DNA of 8,348 nt from Alistipes sp. (GTDB taxonomy: Bacteria > Bacteroidota > Bacteroidia > Bacteroidales > Rikenellaceae): assembly GCA_009774895.1 (NCBI GenBank), contig VSOO01000058.1:1-8348 (forward strand), in the 5' to 3' direction. This document shows, one piece after another, positions 1 through 8,348 of this stretch; within the stretch, counting starts at the first letter, position 1, and each line of letters opens with the position of its first letter. Below the pieces are notes generated by a model that saw nothing but the letters and a program-made list of their open reading frames with translations, was not told where the DNA came from and did no database searches. A program made the position numbers and the translations under genes.

Positions 1-90
1 CTCCTGCGCACGATCCTGGCCATGAAACGCCGGGGCGAGCTGCCCGAGGATTCGGTGATCGCCATCGCCCGCCGCTTCCGGCAGGGGTGA
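1..90 (+). CDS. 3' end of an unidentified protein-coding gene (partial)
   Basis: Frame 1 is open from the window edge to a TGA at 88-90 and gives 29 residues containing LAMKRRGELPEDSVIAIARR. Nearly every codon ends in G or C (only AAA and GAT do not), the same bias as the housekeeping genes downstream, so this is very likely the real end of a gene. The tail is basic and probably helical. Too little is visible to name the family. It runs in the same direction as guaB but is separated from it by about 190 bp with its own promoter, so it is probably not part of the guaB operon. Confidence 0.7.
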   Translation, partial: LLRTILAMKRRGELPEDSVIAIARRFRQG

Positions 91-100
91 CGCTCCGCGG

Positions 101-157
101 GGTGCCGGATGCGGGGGGTGCCGGGTATTGGGTGCCGGGCGGCCGGAGAGGTGCCGG
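101..157. repeat. Cluster of four GGTGCCGG direct repeats
   Basis: The octamer GGTGCCGG occurs at 101-108, 117-124, 131-138 and 150-157, at spacings of 16, 14 and 19 bp. It lies between the upstream gene's stop and the guaB promoter. The spacers are GC-rich and differ from each other, so this is a decayed or irregular array rather than a clean tandem repeat. No function can be assigned. Confidence 0.55.
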
Positions 158-229
158 TGCGCCGCCGGGGGTGCGAATTTGCGCGCGGCGGTAAAAAAAA
201 CGGTCATCCCCGGTCGGTGATATGGGCCG

Positions 230-253
230 TTTGGAAAAAAATGATTACTTTTG
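230..253 (+). promoter_or_regulatory. Probable Bacteroidota-type promoter of the guaB operon
   Basis: TACTTTTG at 246-253 matches the Bacteroidota -7 consensus TAnnTTTG exactly. A TTTG is present at 230-233, but it lies only 12 bp upstream, shorter than the roughly 17-23 bp usual for the -33 element, so the upstream half is weak. A-rich tracts at 193-200 and 234-241 flank it. Transcription would begin near 260, leaving a 5' leader of about 20 nt. That is too short for a riboswitch. Confidence 0.55.
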
Positions 254-278
254 CGAGCAACAATAATCCACGTTCATT

Positions 279-1754
279 ATGTCATTTATCAATGAAAGGG
301 TACAGCCCGAAGGACTTACGTTCGACGATGTGCTGCTCGTGCCCGCCTTTTCGGAAGTGTTGCCGCGGGAGGTCTCCCTGGAGACCCGTTTCTCGCGTAA
401 TATCAAGCTCAATATTCCCATCGTCTCGGCGGCGATGGACACCGTGACGGAGGCCCCGCTGGCCATCGCGCTGGCGCGCGAGGGGGGCATCGGCGTCATC
501 CACAAAAACATGTCGATCGCCGAGCAGGCCGCGCAGGTGCGCCGCGTGAAGCGCGCCGAGAACGGCATGATCTACGATCCGATCACCATCACCAAGGATC
601 ACACCGTGGGCGACGCCCTCGCCCTGATGCAGGAGAACATGATCGGCGGCATTCCGGTGGTGGACGCCGGGGGCAGGCTGATCGGCATCGTCACCAACCG
701 CGACCTGCGGTTCCAGCGCGACATGGAGCGCCGCATCGACGACGTGATGACGCGCGACGGGCTGGTCACCACCCACAGCTCGCAGCTTGAGCACGCCGCC
801 GAGGTGCTGCTCAACAACAAGATCGAGAAACTCCCCGTCGTGGACAACGACGGCCGCCTGGTGGGACTCATCACCTACAAGGACATAACCAAGGTGCAGG
901 ACCATCCGAACGCCTGCAAGGACGCCAAGGGCCGCCTGCGCGTGGCCGCGGGCGTGGGCATCACGCCCGACGTGATGGACCGCGTGAAGGCGCTGGTCGA
1001 TGAGGACGTGGATGCCGTGGTGCTCGACTCGGCGCACGGCCATTCGGCCAACATCGCGCGCACGCTGCGCCGCATCAAGGAGGCCTATCCCGGGCTGGAC
1101 GTGGTGGCGGGCAACATCGCCACGGCCGCAGCCGCGAAGTTCCTCATCGAGGCGGGAGCCGACGGCGTGAAGGTGGGCATCGGCCCCGGCTCGATCTGCA
1201 CCACGCGCATCATCGCCGGCGTGGGCGTGCCCCAGCTCTCGGCCATCTACGACGCGGCGACCGTAGCCCGCGCGGCCGGCGTGCCGGTGATCGCCGACGG
1301 CGGTCTGCGCTACTCGGGCGACCTGGTGAAGGCCCTGGCCGCGGGCGGCGACTCGGTGATGATCGGTTCGATGTTCGCCGGCACGGAGGAGGCCCCGGGC
1401 GAGACGATCATCTACAACGGCCGCAAGTTCAAGTCGTACCGCGGCATGGGTTCGATCGACGCCATGAAGGCCGGATCGGCCGACCGCTACTTCCAGAAGG
1501 GCTGCGAGGGCAACATCAACAAGCTCGTTCCCGAGGGCATCGTGGCCCGCGTGCCGTACAAGGGCACGTTGAGCGAGACGGTTTACCAGCTCGTGGGCGG
1601 CATCCGCTCGGGCATGGGATACTGCGGCGCCGCGGACATCGCCGCGTTGCAGCATGCGCAGTTCATCCGCATCACGGCGTCGGGCATGAACGAGAGCCAT
1701 CCGCACGACGTGGCCATCACGCGCGAGGCGCCCAACTATTCGAGCGAACGATGA
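279..1754 (+). CDS. guaB: Inosine-5'-monophosphate dehydrogenase
   Basis: Cytosolic IMP dehydrogenase, which oxidises IMP to XMP with NAD+, the committed step of guanine nucleotide synthesis. The 491-residue product has the usual bacterial length. The N-terminal part ([11 protein letters not shown], residues 12-22; SAAMDTVTE, 50-58) starts the TIM barrel. Tandem CBS domains are inserted at about 95-210 (IGGIPVVD and [17 protein letters not shown]). The barrel then resumes with [10 protein letters not shown] (247-256) and the catalytic loop GPGSICTTR, whose nucleophile is Cys307. GGLRYSGD (341-348) binds the IMP phosphate, and the flap region carries [11 protein letters not shown] near 419-429. 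The ATG at 279 gives the standard N-terminus. No Shine-Dalgarno is visible, which is normal for this phylum. The stop overlaps the next start as ATGA. It is the first gene of an operon with guaA. CBS domains in this family are known to bind purine nucleotides allosterically, so product control is likely. Confidence 0.98.
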   Translation: MSFINERVQPEGLTFDDVLLVPAFSEVLPREVSLETRFSRNIKLNIPIVSAAMDTVTEAPLAIALAREGGIGVIHKNMSIAEQAAQVRRVKRAENGMIYDPITITKDHTVGDALALMQENMIGGIPVVDAGGRLIGIVTNRDLRFQRDMERRIDDVMTRDGLVTTHSSQLEHAAEVLLNNKIEKLPVVDNDGRLVGLITYKDITKVQDHPNACKDAKGRLRVAAGVGITPDVMDRVKALVDEDVDAVVLDSAHGHSANIARTLRRIKEAYPGLDVVAGNIATAAAAKFLIEAGADGVKVGIGPGSICTTRIIAGVGVPQLSAIYDAATVARAAGVPVIADGGLRYSGDLVKALAAGGDSVMIGSMFAGTEEAPGETIIYNGRKFKSYRGMGSIDAMKAGSADRYFQKGCEGNINKLVPEGIVARVPYKGTLSETVYQLVGGIRSGMGYCGAADIAALQHAQFIRITASGMNESHPHDVAITREAPNYSSER

Positions 1755-1933
1755 GCGGGCGCAAGGTGCGGAGCTACGAGTGGTGGATTCTGGGCGCTGT
1801 GGGCGTCCTGTTCCTCGCGTGGTTCGCGACCGGAATCGCCTGGCTGCGCTACGTGACGCTGGCCGGCTGCATGCTCTATTTCGTGTTGCGCCTGGCGCTG
1901 CCGGGGCGGAAAGGAGAGGGGCATGGCGTGTGA
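1751..1933 (+). CDS. Small two-helix membrane protein of unknown function
   Basis: A 60-residue protein with two hydrophobic segments, about residues 11-30 (WWILGAVGVLFLAWFATGIA) and 32-50 (LRYVTLAGCMLYFVLRLAL), joined by a very short turn. Basic residues at both ends (GRKVR; RLALPGRK) predict that both termini are cytoplasmic. The start codon overlaps the guaB stop as ATGA, and the gene's own end overlaps the following cysteine-rich gene by 11 bp. No Shine-Dalgarno precedes it, so translation probably depends on coupling to guaB. I do not recognise a family. The clear helix pattern and the packed position between real genes argue that it is expressed. A chance ORF in GC-rich DNA cannot be fully excluded. 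Confidence 0.7.
   Translation: MSGRKVRSYEWWILGAVGVLFLAWFATGIAWLRYVTLAGCMLYFVLRLALPGRKGEGHGV
1911..1919 (+). promoter_or_regulatory. Shine-Dalgarno for the DUF3795-type gene
   Basis: AAGGAGAGG lies 3 nt before the ATG at 1923, inside the end of the preceding small gene. Strong Shine-Dalgarno sequences are uncommon in this phylum. This one fixes the start at 1923 and suggests partly independent ribosome loading. Confidence 0.55.
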
Positions 1934-2270
1934 GATCGCGGCCTGCGGCCTGGTGTGCGACAACTGCGCGCGCCGCCGCAAGGGCAAGTGCCCCGGGTGC
2001 CGGCAGTACGAGAAAGCCGCATGGTGCGGCGTGCGGCGCTGCTGCATCGAGCACGGCTGGCGCAGCTGCGCCGAGTGCACGCGGATGCCGCTGGAGCGCT
2101 GCCGCGACTTCAACAGCTTCATGAGCAAGGTCTTCGCGCTGCTGTTCCGCTCGGACCGCCGCGGATGCATCGAACGCATCCGCCGGGTGGGTTACGAGGC
2201 ATACGGAGCCGAAATGATGCGGTCGGGGCGCATGAACCGGCCGGTTGGAAAAGACAACAACGTACGATAG
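1923..2270 (+). CDS. Cysteine-rich DUF3795-type protein
   Basis: A 115-residue soluble protein with 13 cysteines. Twelve fall in the first 60 residues: Cys3, 8, 12, 15, 23, 26, 35, 40, 41, 49, 52 and 60, including [12 protein letters not shown] and CAEC motifs. The order CGLxCxxC, then CxGC, then a C...CC...CxxC block ending in a MPLERC segment resembles the DUF3795 family (inferred from motif memory, not from a search). Members are thought to bind metal through these cysteines, but no reaction is established. The C-terminal half is basic and helical with a single further Cys82. The start at 1923 is supported by a Shine-Dalgarno and overlaps the small membrane gene by 11 bp. The stop is 2 bp before guaA, so it is cotranscribed with the guanine synthesis genes. 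Whether it serves that pathway is unknown. Confidence 0.8.
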   Translation: MACEIAACGLVCDNCARRRKGKCPGCRQYEKAAWCGVRRCCIEHGWRSCAECTRMPLERCRDFNSFMSKVFALLFRSDRRGCIERIRRVGYEAYGAEMMRSGRMNRPVGKDNNVR

Positions 2271-2272
2271 AT

Positions 2273-3799
2273 ATGGAAAAAATTCTTATTCTCGACTTCG
2301 GATCGCAGTTCACGCAGCTCATCGCGCGGCGTGTGCGCGAGCTGAACGTCTATTGCGAGATTCACCCCTACAACCGGTGTCCGGAGCCCGATGCGTCGGT
2401 GCGGGGCGTGATTCTCTCGGGCAGCCCCTGCTCGGTACGCGACGCCCAGGCCCCGGTGCCCGACCTCACGCGCATCAAGGGCCGGCTGCCGCTGCTGGGC
2501 GTCTGCTACGGCGCGCAGTATCTGGCTGCGGCCTACGGCGGCGAGGTGAAGGCCGCGCCGAGCCGCGAATACGGCCGCGCGATGCTCACGGTGGGCGACG
2601 CGTCGGATCCGCTCATGGCGGGGCTGCCGCAGACCACGCAGGTGTGGATGTCGCACGGCGACACGATCACCTCGGTGCCTGCGAACTACCGTCTGATCGC
2701 CGGCACGAAGGATGTGCCCGTGGCCGCTTTCCGCGTGGAGGGCGAGCAGACGTGGGGCATACAGTTCCATCCCGAGGTCTACCACTCGACCGACGGCACG
2801 CAGCTGCTGCGCAACTTCGTGGTCGGCATCTGCGGCTGTGCGCAGTCGTGGACGCCGGACAGCTTCGTGGAGTCCACGGTGCGCGACCTGCGCGAGAAGC
2901 TGGGCGACGACAAGGTGGTGCTGGGCCTCTCGGGCGGTGTGGATTCCACGGTGGCCGCCGTGCTGCTGCACCGCGCCATCGGCAGCAACCTCCACTGCAT
3001 CTTCGTGGATTCGGGTCTGCTGCGCAAGAACGAGTTCGAGGAGGTGCTCGCCTCGTACCGCGGCATGGGGCTCAACGTCAAGGGCGTGAATGCCGCCGCG
3101 AAGTTCCTGGGCGACCTGGCGGGCGTGAGCGACCCCGAGCGCAAGCGCAAGATCATCGGCCGCGACTTCGTGGAGGTGTTCAACGAGGAGGCGCAGCAGC
3201 TCACCGACGTGCGCTGGCTGGCGCAGGGTACGATCTACCCCGACGTGATCGAGTCCTGCTCGGTGAACGGCCCCTCGGCCACGATCAAGTCGCACCACAA
3301 CGTGGGCGGCCTGCCCGAGAAGATGAACCTGCGGATCGTAGAGCCGCTGCGTCTGCTCTTCAAGGATGAGGTGCGCCGCGTAGGCCGCTCGCTCGGCATC
3401 TCCGAGCAGCTCATCGGCCGCCATCCTTTCCCGGGTCCGGGCCTCGCGATCCGCATCCTGGGCGACATCACGCCCGAGAAGGTGGAGATCCTCCAGAACG
3501 TGGACAAGATTTATATCGACGCGCTGCGCGCCGCCGGCCTTTACGACAAGGTATGGCAGGCGGGTGCCGTGCTGCTGCCCGTGAAGAGCGTCGGCGTCAT
3601 GGGCGACGAGCGCACCTACGAGAGCTGCGTGGCGCTGCGCGCCGTGACCTCGACCGACGGCATGACCGCCGACTGGGTGCACCTGCCCTACGAGTTCCTG
3701 GCCGACGTGTCGAACGAAATCATAAATAAGGTGCGCGGGGTGAACCGCGTAGTGTACGACATCTCGTCGAAACCGCCCGCAACGATCGAGTGGGAGTAG
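2273..3799 (+). CDS. guaA: GMP synthase (glutamine-hydrolysing)
   Basis: Cytosolic enzyme that converts XMP to GMP using ATP and the amide nitrogen of glutamine. The 508-residue product is typical in length. The N-terminal class I glutamine amidotransferase domain (about 1-190) has the triad Cys78 (GVCYGAQ), His166 and Glu168 (FHPE). The ATP pyrophosphatase domain follows with P-loop SGGVDS at 220-225 and [11 protein letters not shown] at 244-254. The C-terminal dimerisation domain contains [14 protein letters not shown] from His384 and ends in the family's usual KPPATIEWE. The frame is open further upstream to 1955, but that stretch overlaps the DUF3795-type gene in another frame. The ATG at 2273 gives the canonical [12 protein letters not shown] start. 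No Shine-Dalgarno is visible. The 2-bp gap to the preceding gene makes it the last member of the guaB operon. It acts directly downstream of GuaB in the pathway. Confidence 0.98.
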   Translation: MEKILILDFGSQFTQLIARRVRELNVYCEIHPYNRCPEPDASVRGVILSGSPCSVRDAQAPVPDLTRIKGRLPLLGVCYGAQYLAAAYGGEVKAAPSREYGRAMLTVGDASDPLMAGLPQTTQVWMSHGDTITSVPANYRLIAGTKDVPVAAFRVEGEQTWGIQFHPEVYHSTDGTQLLRNFVVGICGCAQSWTPDSFVESTVRDLREKLGDDKVVLGLSGGVDSTVAAVLLHRAIGSNLHCIFVDSGLLRKNEFEEVLASYRGMGLNVKGVNAAAKFLGDLAGVSDPERKRKIIGRDFVEVFNEEAQQLTDVRWLAQGTIYPDVIESCSVNGPSATIKSHHNVGGLPEKMNLRIVEPLRLLFKDEVRRVGRSLGISEQLIGRHPFPGPGLAIRILGDITPEKVEILQNVDKIYIDALRAAGLYDKVWQAGAVLLPVKSVGVMGDERTYESCVALRAVTSTDGMTADWVHLPYEFLADVSNEIINKVRGVNRVVYDISSKPPATIEWE

Positions 3800-3824
3800 T
3801 CCCCGCCGCCGGTATGCATCCGTT

Positions 3825-3852
3825 CCGTCCCCGCCCTTTCCGGCGGGGACGG
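3825..3852 (+). terminator. GC-rich hairpin after guaA, possible weak terminator
   Basis: CCGTCCCCGCC at 3825-3835 pairs perfectly with GGCGGGGACGG at 3842-3852, leaving the 6-nt loop CTTTCC. It begins 25 nt after the guaA stop, a good place for a terminator. Only three T residues follow (CCGTTTCG), so it lacks the U tract of an efficient intrinsic terminator. It may instead stabilise the mRNA 3' end. Its right arm is also part of the first 19-bp repeat unit. Confidence 0.4.
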
Positions 3853-3910
3853 CCGTTTCGTGCGGGGACGCCCGTTTCGTGCGGGGACGGCCGTTTCGTG
3901 CGGGGACGGC
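3843..3910. repeat. 19-bp tandem repeat, about 3.6 copies
   Basis: The unit GCGGGGACGGCCGTTTCGT occurs at 3843-3861, 3862-3880 (one change, GGCC to GCCC) and 3881-3899. A partial fourth copy lies at 3900-3910. The left arm of the preceding hairpin (3825-3835) is complementary to the GGGGACGG core of the copies, so several alternative stems are possible. The period of 19 is not a multiple of three and the region lies between genes, so it is not coding. Confidence 0.85.
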
Positions 3911-4002
3911 GGAAGTGCGGCCGTCAGGGGCCGGAGCGGGCCCAGGGACCGGAAGAGAACGAAAAAAGGGTGCGAAACGGCGCGGCGGCGGGGTGAAAGC
4001 AC

Positions 4003-4010
4003 TATCTTTG
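4003..4010 (+). promoter_or_regulatory. Bacteroidota -7 element immediately before the phosphoesterase gene
   Basis: TATCTTTG matches TAnnTTTG exactly and ends only 8 nt before the ATG at 4019. No convincing TTTG -33 element is visible about 20 bp upstream. If this promoter is used, transcription starts at or within a few bases of the start codon, giving a leaderless or near-leaderless mRNA. Confidence 0.55.
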
Positions 4011-4018
4011 TGTCGTAC

Positions 4019-4513
4019 ATGAAACGCATAGGCATCTTATCCGACACGCACGGCACGTTCGACGACGTGCTGCGTGAATTTTTCGACGACGTGGACGAAA
4101 TCTGGCATGCGGGCGACATCGGAACTCCGGAGCTCGCCGACCGCATCGCCGCATTCAAACCCCTGCGCGCCGTGCACGGCAACAGCGACGACGGACTCAT
4201 GCACCGCATCTATCCGGCGTTCGCGTCGTTCCGCTGCGAGGGGGTGGAGGTGCTGATGACCCACATCGGGGGCTACCCGCGCCGCTACGATCCGCGGGCG
4301 CTGGAGAAGATCCGCGCCGTGCGCCCTAAGCTCTTCGTCGCGGGCCACAGCCACATCCTGCGCGTGGTCTACGACCCGGTGTACGACCTGCTGCACGTGA
4401 ATCCCGGCGCCGCCGGGTGTTTCGGCATCCACAAGCTCCGCACGGCCGTGCGCTTCACCGTCGATGGCGACGTCATGCGCGACATGGAGGTCGGCGAGTG
4501 GCCCCGCAGGTAG
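4019..4513 (+). CDS. YfcE/MJ0936-type metallophosphoesterase
   Basis: A 164-residue cytosolic protein of the small calcineurin-like phosphoesterase family (Metallophos_2 type). All the metal-binding motifs are present in order: SDTHG with Asp9 and His11, GD with Asp33, GNSD with Asn55, TH with His82, and GHSH with His110 and His112. These residues normally hold two divalent metal ions. Family members hydrolyse phosphodiesters in vitro, but the natural substrate is usually unknown, so no specific role is claimed. VNPGAAG at 127-133 is also typical. The ATG at 4019 gives the standard MKRIGILSDTHG start. An in-frame GTG at 4010 is possible but would overlap the -7 promoter element. No Shine-Dalgarno is present. 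The gene appears to be a single-gene unit with its own promoter, separate from guaA. Confidence 0.93.
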   Translation: MKRIGILSDTHGTFDDVLREFFDDVDEIWHAGDIGTPELADRIAAFKPLRAVHGNSDDGLMHRIYPAFASFRCEGVEVLMTHIGGYPRRYDPRALEKIRAVRPKLFVAGHSHILRVVYDPVYDLLHVNPGAAGCFGIHKLRTAVRFTVDGDVMRDMEVGEWPRR

Positions 4514-4683
4514 GGCGGGCATGCCCGGCGGCTGTCCCTCCCTCGCTCCGGGAGGCCGCGTTCCCCGGCGGTGCCTCGCCGCTTGTCGCTCCGGGCGGTT
4601 GTGACTCCGCCGATGGCCCGTGTCTCGCTCCGAACGACCGTTACTTCCCGGCTGACGCTCTGTCTTCCGTTGCGGGGAGCTGC

Positions 4684-4783
4684 GGCGTCCCGTTCCTCGT
4701 CCTGGGTGGCTGCGGTTCTCCGTCCGGCGTCCCGTTCCTCGTCTTGGGTGGCTGCGGTTTTCCGGCCTCCGTCCCGTTCCGGT
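4684..4783. repeat. 42-bp tandem repeat, two full copies and a partial third
   Basis: Copy 1 (4684-4725) and copy 2 (4726-4767) both begin GGCGTCCCGTTCCTCGTC and differ at only three of 42 positions. A third copy keeps CGTCCCGTTCC at 4770-4780 and then diverges. The period is a multiple of three, so both strands read as repetitive peptides, but no start or neighbour supports translation. It lies in the gap before clpC. Confidence 0.85.
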
Positions 4784-4792
4784 GCGCTTCCC

Positions 4793-4833
4793 CGATGCCG
4801 GAATGCGGCGTCGCAGTGCATTTTTTTCTTTTC
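4793..4833 (+). terminator. Possible intrinsic terminator after the phosphoesterase gene
   Basis: CGATGCCG (4793-4800) and CGGCGTCG (4806-4813) form an 8-bp stem with one G-T pair and the loop GAATG. A T tract of seven plus four more Ts broken by C begins at 4821, seven bases after the stem, which is farther than ideal. It is about 280 bp downstream of the phosphoesterase stop, so it would end a long 3' untranslated region and insulate clpC. Confidence 0.45.
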
Positions 4834-4841
4834 TAAACCCC

Positions 4842-4884
4842 TGGCCGAGACCCTCCCCCGGCGAAGTGGCCGAAAGTGGTCAAA
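4842..4884 (+). promoter_or_regulatory. Direct repeats upstream of clpC, possible operator
   Basis: AAGTGGCC (4864-4871) is followed 10 bp later, one helical turn, by AAGTGGTC (4874-4881). The wider word TGGCCGA is at 4842-4848 and 4867-4873, with TGGTCAA at 4877-4883. This precedes an AT-rich stretch with promoter-like sequence. No CIRCE-type inverted repeat was seen. Regulatory use is an inference from spacing and position. Confidence 0.3.
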
Positions 4885-4915
4885 ATTAACATAATATTGG
4901 CATTCCCGTCCCCGT

Positions 4916-4923
4916 TATTCTTG
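4916..4923 (+). promoter_or_regulatory. Possible -7 promoter element for clpC
   Basis: TATTCTTG matches TAnnTTTG at all but one position and would give a leader of about 18 nt that includes the Shine-Dalgarno. A TTGG at 4897-4900 could act as a -33 element, though at a short spacing. TAATATTG at 4892-4899 is an alternative -7 element, also with one mismatch. The choice cannot be settled from sequence. Confidence 0.35.
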
Positions 4924-4934
4924 CGAATTAAATT

Positions 4935-4939
4935 GGAGG
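4935..4939 (+). promoter_or_regulatory. Strong Shine-Dalgarno for clpC
   Basis: GGAGG lies 8 nt before the ATG at 4948, an ideal spacing. The reading frame stays open upstream to a GTG at 4876, but this site fixes the start at 4948. Most other genes here lack such a site. Confidence 0.75.
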
Positions 4940-4947
4940 ACGAAAAG

Positions 4948-7398
<2,451 letters not shown>

Positions 7399-7425
7399 GA
7401 CGCGTTGCCGAAAAAGCGGCATTTC

Positions 7426-7458
7426 AAAGCCGTCCGGATTTTTCCGGACGGCTTTTTT
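7426..7458 (+). terminator. Strong intrinsic terminator of clpC
   Basis: A perfect 12-bp stem, AAAGCCGTCCGG (7426-7437) with CCGGACGGCTTT (7444-7455), has the loop ATTTTT. The T run spans 7453-7458. It begins 28 nt after the clpC stop. The converging minus-strand gene ends at 7479, only 21 bp away. Read from that side the stem is followed by only three Ts, so it may also stop that transcript, but less well. Confidence 0.93.
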
Positions 7459-7478
7459 CGTGTGTGTGCGTGATCGGG

Positions 7479-8348
7479 CTATTTGCCGATTTGAGCGTCG
7501 TAGTAGGCGAGTCTTTCGCGGCAGACACGCTCCACGATATTGCGGAGGTATTCGACCTTGGGGATCAGCGCGTCGATGTCCGCTTTCACGATTTCGAAGT
7601 CCGGATTGTAGCGCGATTCGATGTACGCCCGTTCCAGTAAGTCGAACAGGCGTTTTTCTTCTTCCGTATCGCGCGGGAATACTTTGAATATTTCTGTCGT
7701 ATGTTTTTTTACCGCGTTCATCAACTCCGACAGGTTATGGCTTTTATGTCCATACAGAATGAAAACCATTGGTATTACACGCAGAAGATTCTCGGCAGCC
7801 TGATGTAAATAAAAAGACGCTTGTTTATAGTCCGACCGTTCTGCCGGGTGGGGTACATCAACAAGAAAACTCAATGCCCTCCCGAACTTATCGTCGAAAT
7901 ACTTCTGCGCCCGATCGCGGATTTCGGTATAGTCGAGCTTTCGCCTGCGCGCCAGTTTGTACTGGCCGGAATCGAACAAAACCACTCCGTCCCGCTTAAT
8001 TTCCGTCTCGAAGTAATGGGCCTTTTCGATAGCGTAATTAAAGTCCTCGATTCCGTAGTTAATGAACTGAGGATGCGTATGAAACGGCCGGTTCTTGTTC
8101 TCGAAGAACTTGTCTTTAATCTTCTCGTACAAAGAATATTCGGCGGCCCCGATCGGCTTGCGGGTGAGGATTACGATGTCGTAATCGCTCATATAATAGG
8201 TAGGCGTCCCGAATTCGATCCGCTGGTCGTAATCGACATAGGAATTTTTCGCGTAACTGCCGAATAACACGATCATTTCGACCTGTTTGACTTGCTCGCG
8301 GATCAGCGAGACGAGCTGTTGCAAATCCTGTCGTTTTCGCGGAGGTAA
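7479..8348 (-). CDS. Nucleotidyltransferase-HEPN fusion protein (5' end beyond window)
   Basis: The visible 289 residues hold two domains. First comes an MNT-type nucleotidyltransferase fold with FGSYAK (GS at 30-31 of the visible part) and SDYDIVIL (Asp55 and Asp57, the metal-binding DxD). It is followed by YFETEIKRDGVVLFDSG, characteristic of this fused family. The second is a HEPN domain (about 170-280) with FYLHQAAENLLR, HKSHNL and AYIESRY. No R-x4-6-H ribonuclease motif is present in the HEPN part, so it is probably not a HepT-like toxin nuclease. The first start codon in view is a TTG at 8324, but the frame stays open to the edge with LPPRKRQDLQQL, which looks like family N-terminal sequence. 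The true start is therefore probably outside. Sampled 60-base lines here are 38-47% G+C against 73% for a sampled clpC line, suggesting recent transfer. The substrate is unknown. Confidence 0.88.
   Translation of the reverse strand, partial: LPPRKRQDLQQLVSLIREQVKQVEMIVLFGSYAKNSYVDYDQRIEFGTPTYYMSDYDIVILTRKPIGAAEYSLYEKIKDKFFENKNRPFHTHPQFINYGIEDFNYAIEKAHYFETEIKRDGVVLFDSGQYKLARRRKLDYTEIRDRAQKYFDDKFGRALSFLVDVPHPAERSDYKQASFYLHQAAENLLRVIPMVFILYGHKSHNLSELMNAVKKHTTEIFKVFPRDTEEEKRLFDLLERAYIESRYNPDFEIVKADIDALIPKVEYLRNIVERVCRERLAYYDAQIGK

Larger units (their letters stand above)
4514..4947. other. Long non-coding stretch between the phosphoesterase and clpC genes
   Basis: This 434-bp region holds no convincing gene; ORFs through it on either strand overlap the phosphoesterase gene or translate the repeats. 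From the left it contains a palindrome GGGCATGCCC (4517-4526) and a small hairpin CCTCCC/GGGAGG (4537-4542 and 4550-4555). The word TCGCTCCG occurs three times (4543, 4586 and 4625, spacings 43 and 39). A 42-bp tandem repeat follows at 4684-4783, then a possible terminator at 4793-4833. The repeated TGGCCGA words and a possible promoter for clpC lie at the right end. The recurring spacing of about 40 bp suggests that much of 4540-4783 is a decayed form of one repeat family. Confidence 0.6.

Noticed and set aside
254..278. A guanine riboswitch or other structured leader before guaB
   Set aside because: If the -7 element at 246-253 is used, the leader is only about 20 nt, too short for an aptamer.
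282..2054. A 590-codon open frame on the minus strand opposite guaB
   Set aside because: It is antisense to an unmistakable IMP dehydrogenase. Long antisense frames arise from GC-rich codon bias, and its translation is rich in Arg, His and Ala with no domain.
1955..2272. A 106-codon N-terminal extension of guaA
   Set aside because: It overlaps the DUF3795-type gene out of frame and would precede the canonical GMP synthase start [12 protein letters not shown].
2192..3682. A 496-codon open frame on the minus strand opposite guaA
   Set aside because: Same GC-bias shadow effect; the opposite strand encodes complete GMP synthase and this translation has low-complexity composition.
3790..3996. 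A 68-codon frame downstream of guaA
   Set aside because: It overlaps the guaA end and mainly translates the 19-bp repeat; no supporting start signal.
4369..4836. Open frames of 139 and 150 codons on the two strands across the gap before clpC
   Set aside because: Both run into the phosphoesterase gene and owe their length to the 42-bp repeat, whose period is a multiple of three. No start signal or family resemblance was seen.
4876..4947. A 24-codon extension of clpC from a GTG
   Set aside because: GGAGG ideally spaced before the ATG at 4948 and a promoter-like AT-rich stretch within the extension favour the shorter form.
7821..8267. A 148-codon plus-strand frame opposite the MNT-HEPN gene
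   Set aside because: It is antisense to a gene with recognisable transferase and HEPN motifs and carries no motif of its own.

Overview
The window looks like a chromosomal segment of a high-GC member of the Bacteroidota, most plausibly an Alistipes/Rikenellaceae-type gut bacterium. The reasons are start sites that mostly lack Shine-Dalgarno sequences, promoter elements of the Bacteroidota -7 type (TAnnTTTG) just upstream of two genes, and a very high G+C third-position bias. The genus is inferred from style, not from a marker gene.

Layout: (1) 1-90, the last 29 codons of an unidentified upstream gene, followed by a GC-rich gap with a GGTGCCGG repeat cluster and a promoter. (2) 279-3799, a tightly packed guanine-nucleotide operon: guaB (IMP dehydrogenase), a 60-residue two-helix membrane protein, a 115-residue cysteine-rich DUF3795-type protein, and guaA (GMP synthase). 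Successive genes overlap by 4 and 11 bp or are 2 bp apart, so they are almost certainly one transcript. GuaB and GuaA perform the two consecutive steps IMP to XMP to GMP. The two small genes between them have no known role in that pathway and are the most interesting part of the operon. (3) 3800-4018, a hairpin merging into a 19-bp tandem repeat, then a promoter placed so close to the next start codon that the mRNA may be leaderless. (4) 4019-4513, a small YfcE/MJ0936-type metallophosphoesterase. (5) 4514-4947, a 434-bp non-coding stretch with a 42-bp tandem repeat, a possible terminator, spaced direct repeats and a possible promoter. (6) 4948-7398, a ClpC-type AAA+ unfoldase with an unusually clear Shine-Dalgarno, closed by a strong intrinsic terminator. 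(7) 7479-8348 on the minus strand, a gene for a nucleotidyltransferase-HEPN fusion that runs off the right edge. Its base composition is clearly lower in G+C than its neighbours, suggesting horizontal acquisition.

No tRNA, rRNA, CRISPR array, transposase or attachment site was seen. Most genes are conserved housekeeping functions. The candidates for something less described are the two small genes inside guaBA, the intergenic repeat arrays, and the atypical-composition MNT-HEPN gene.
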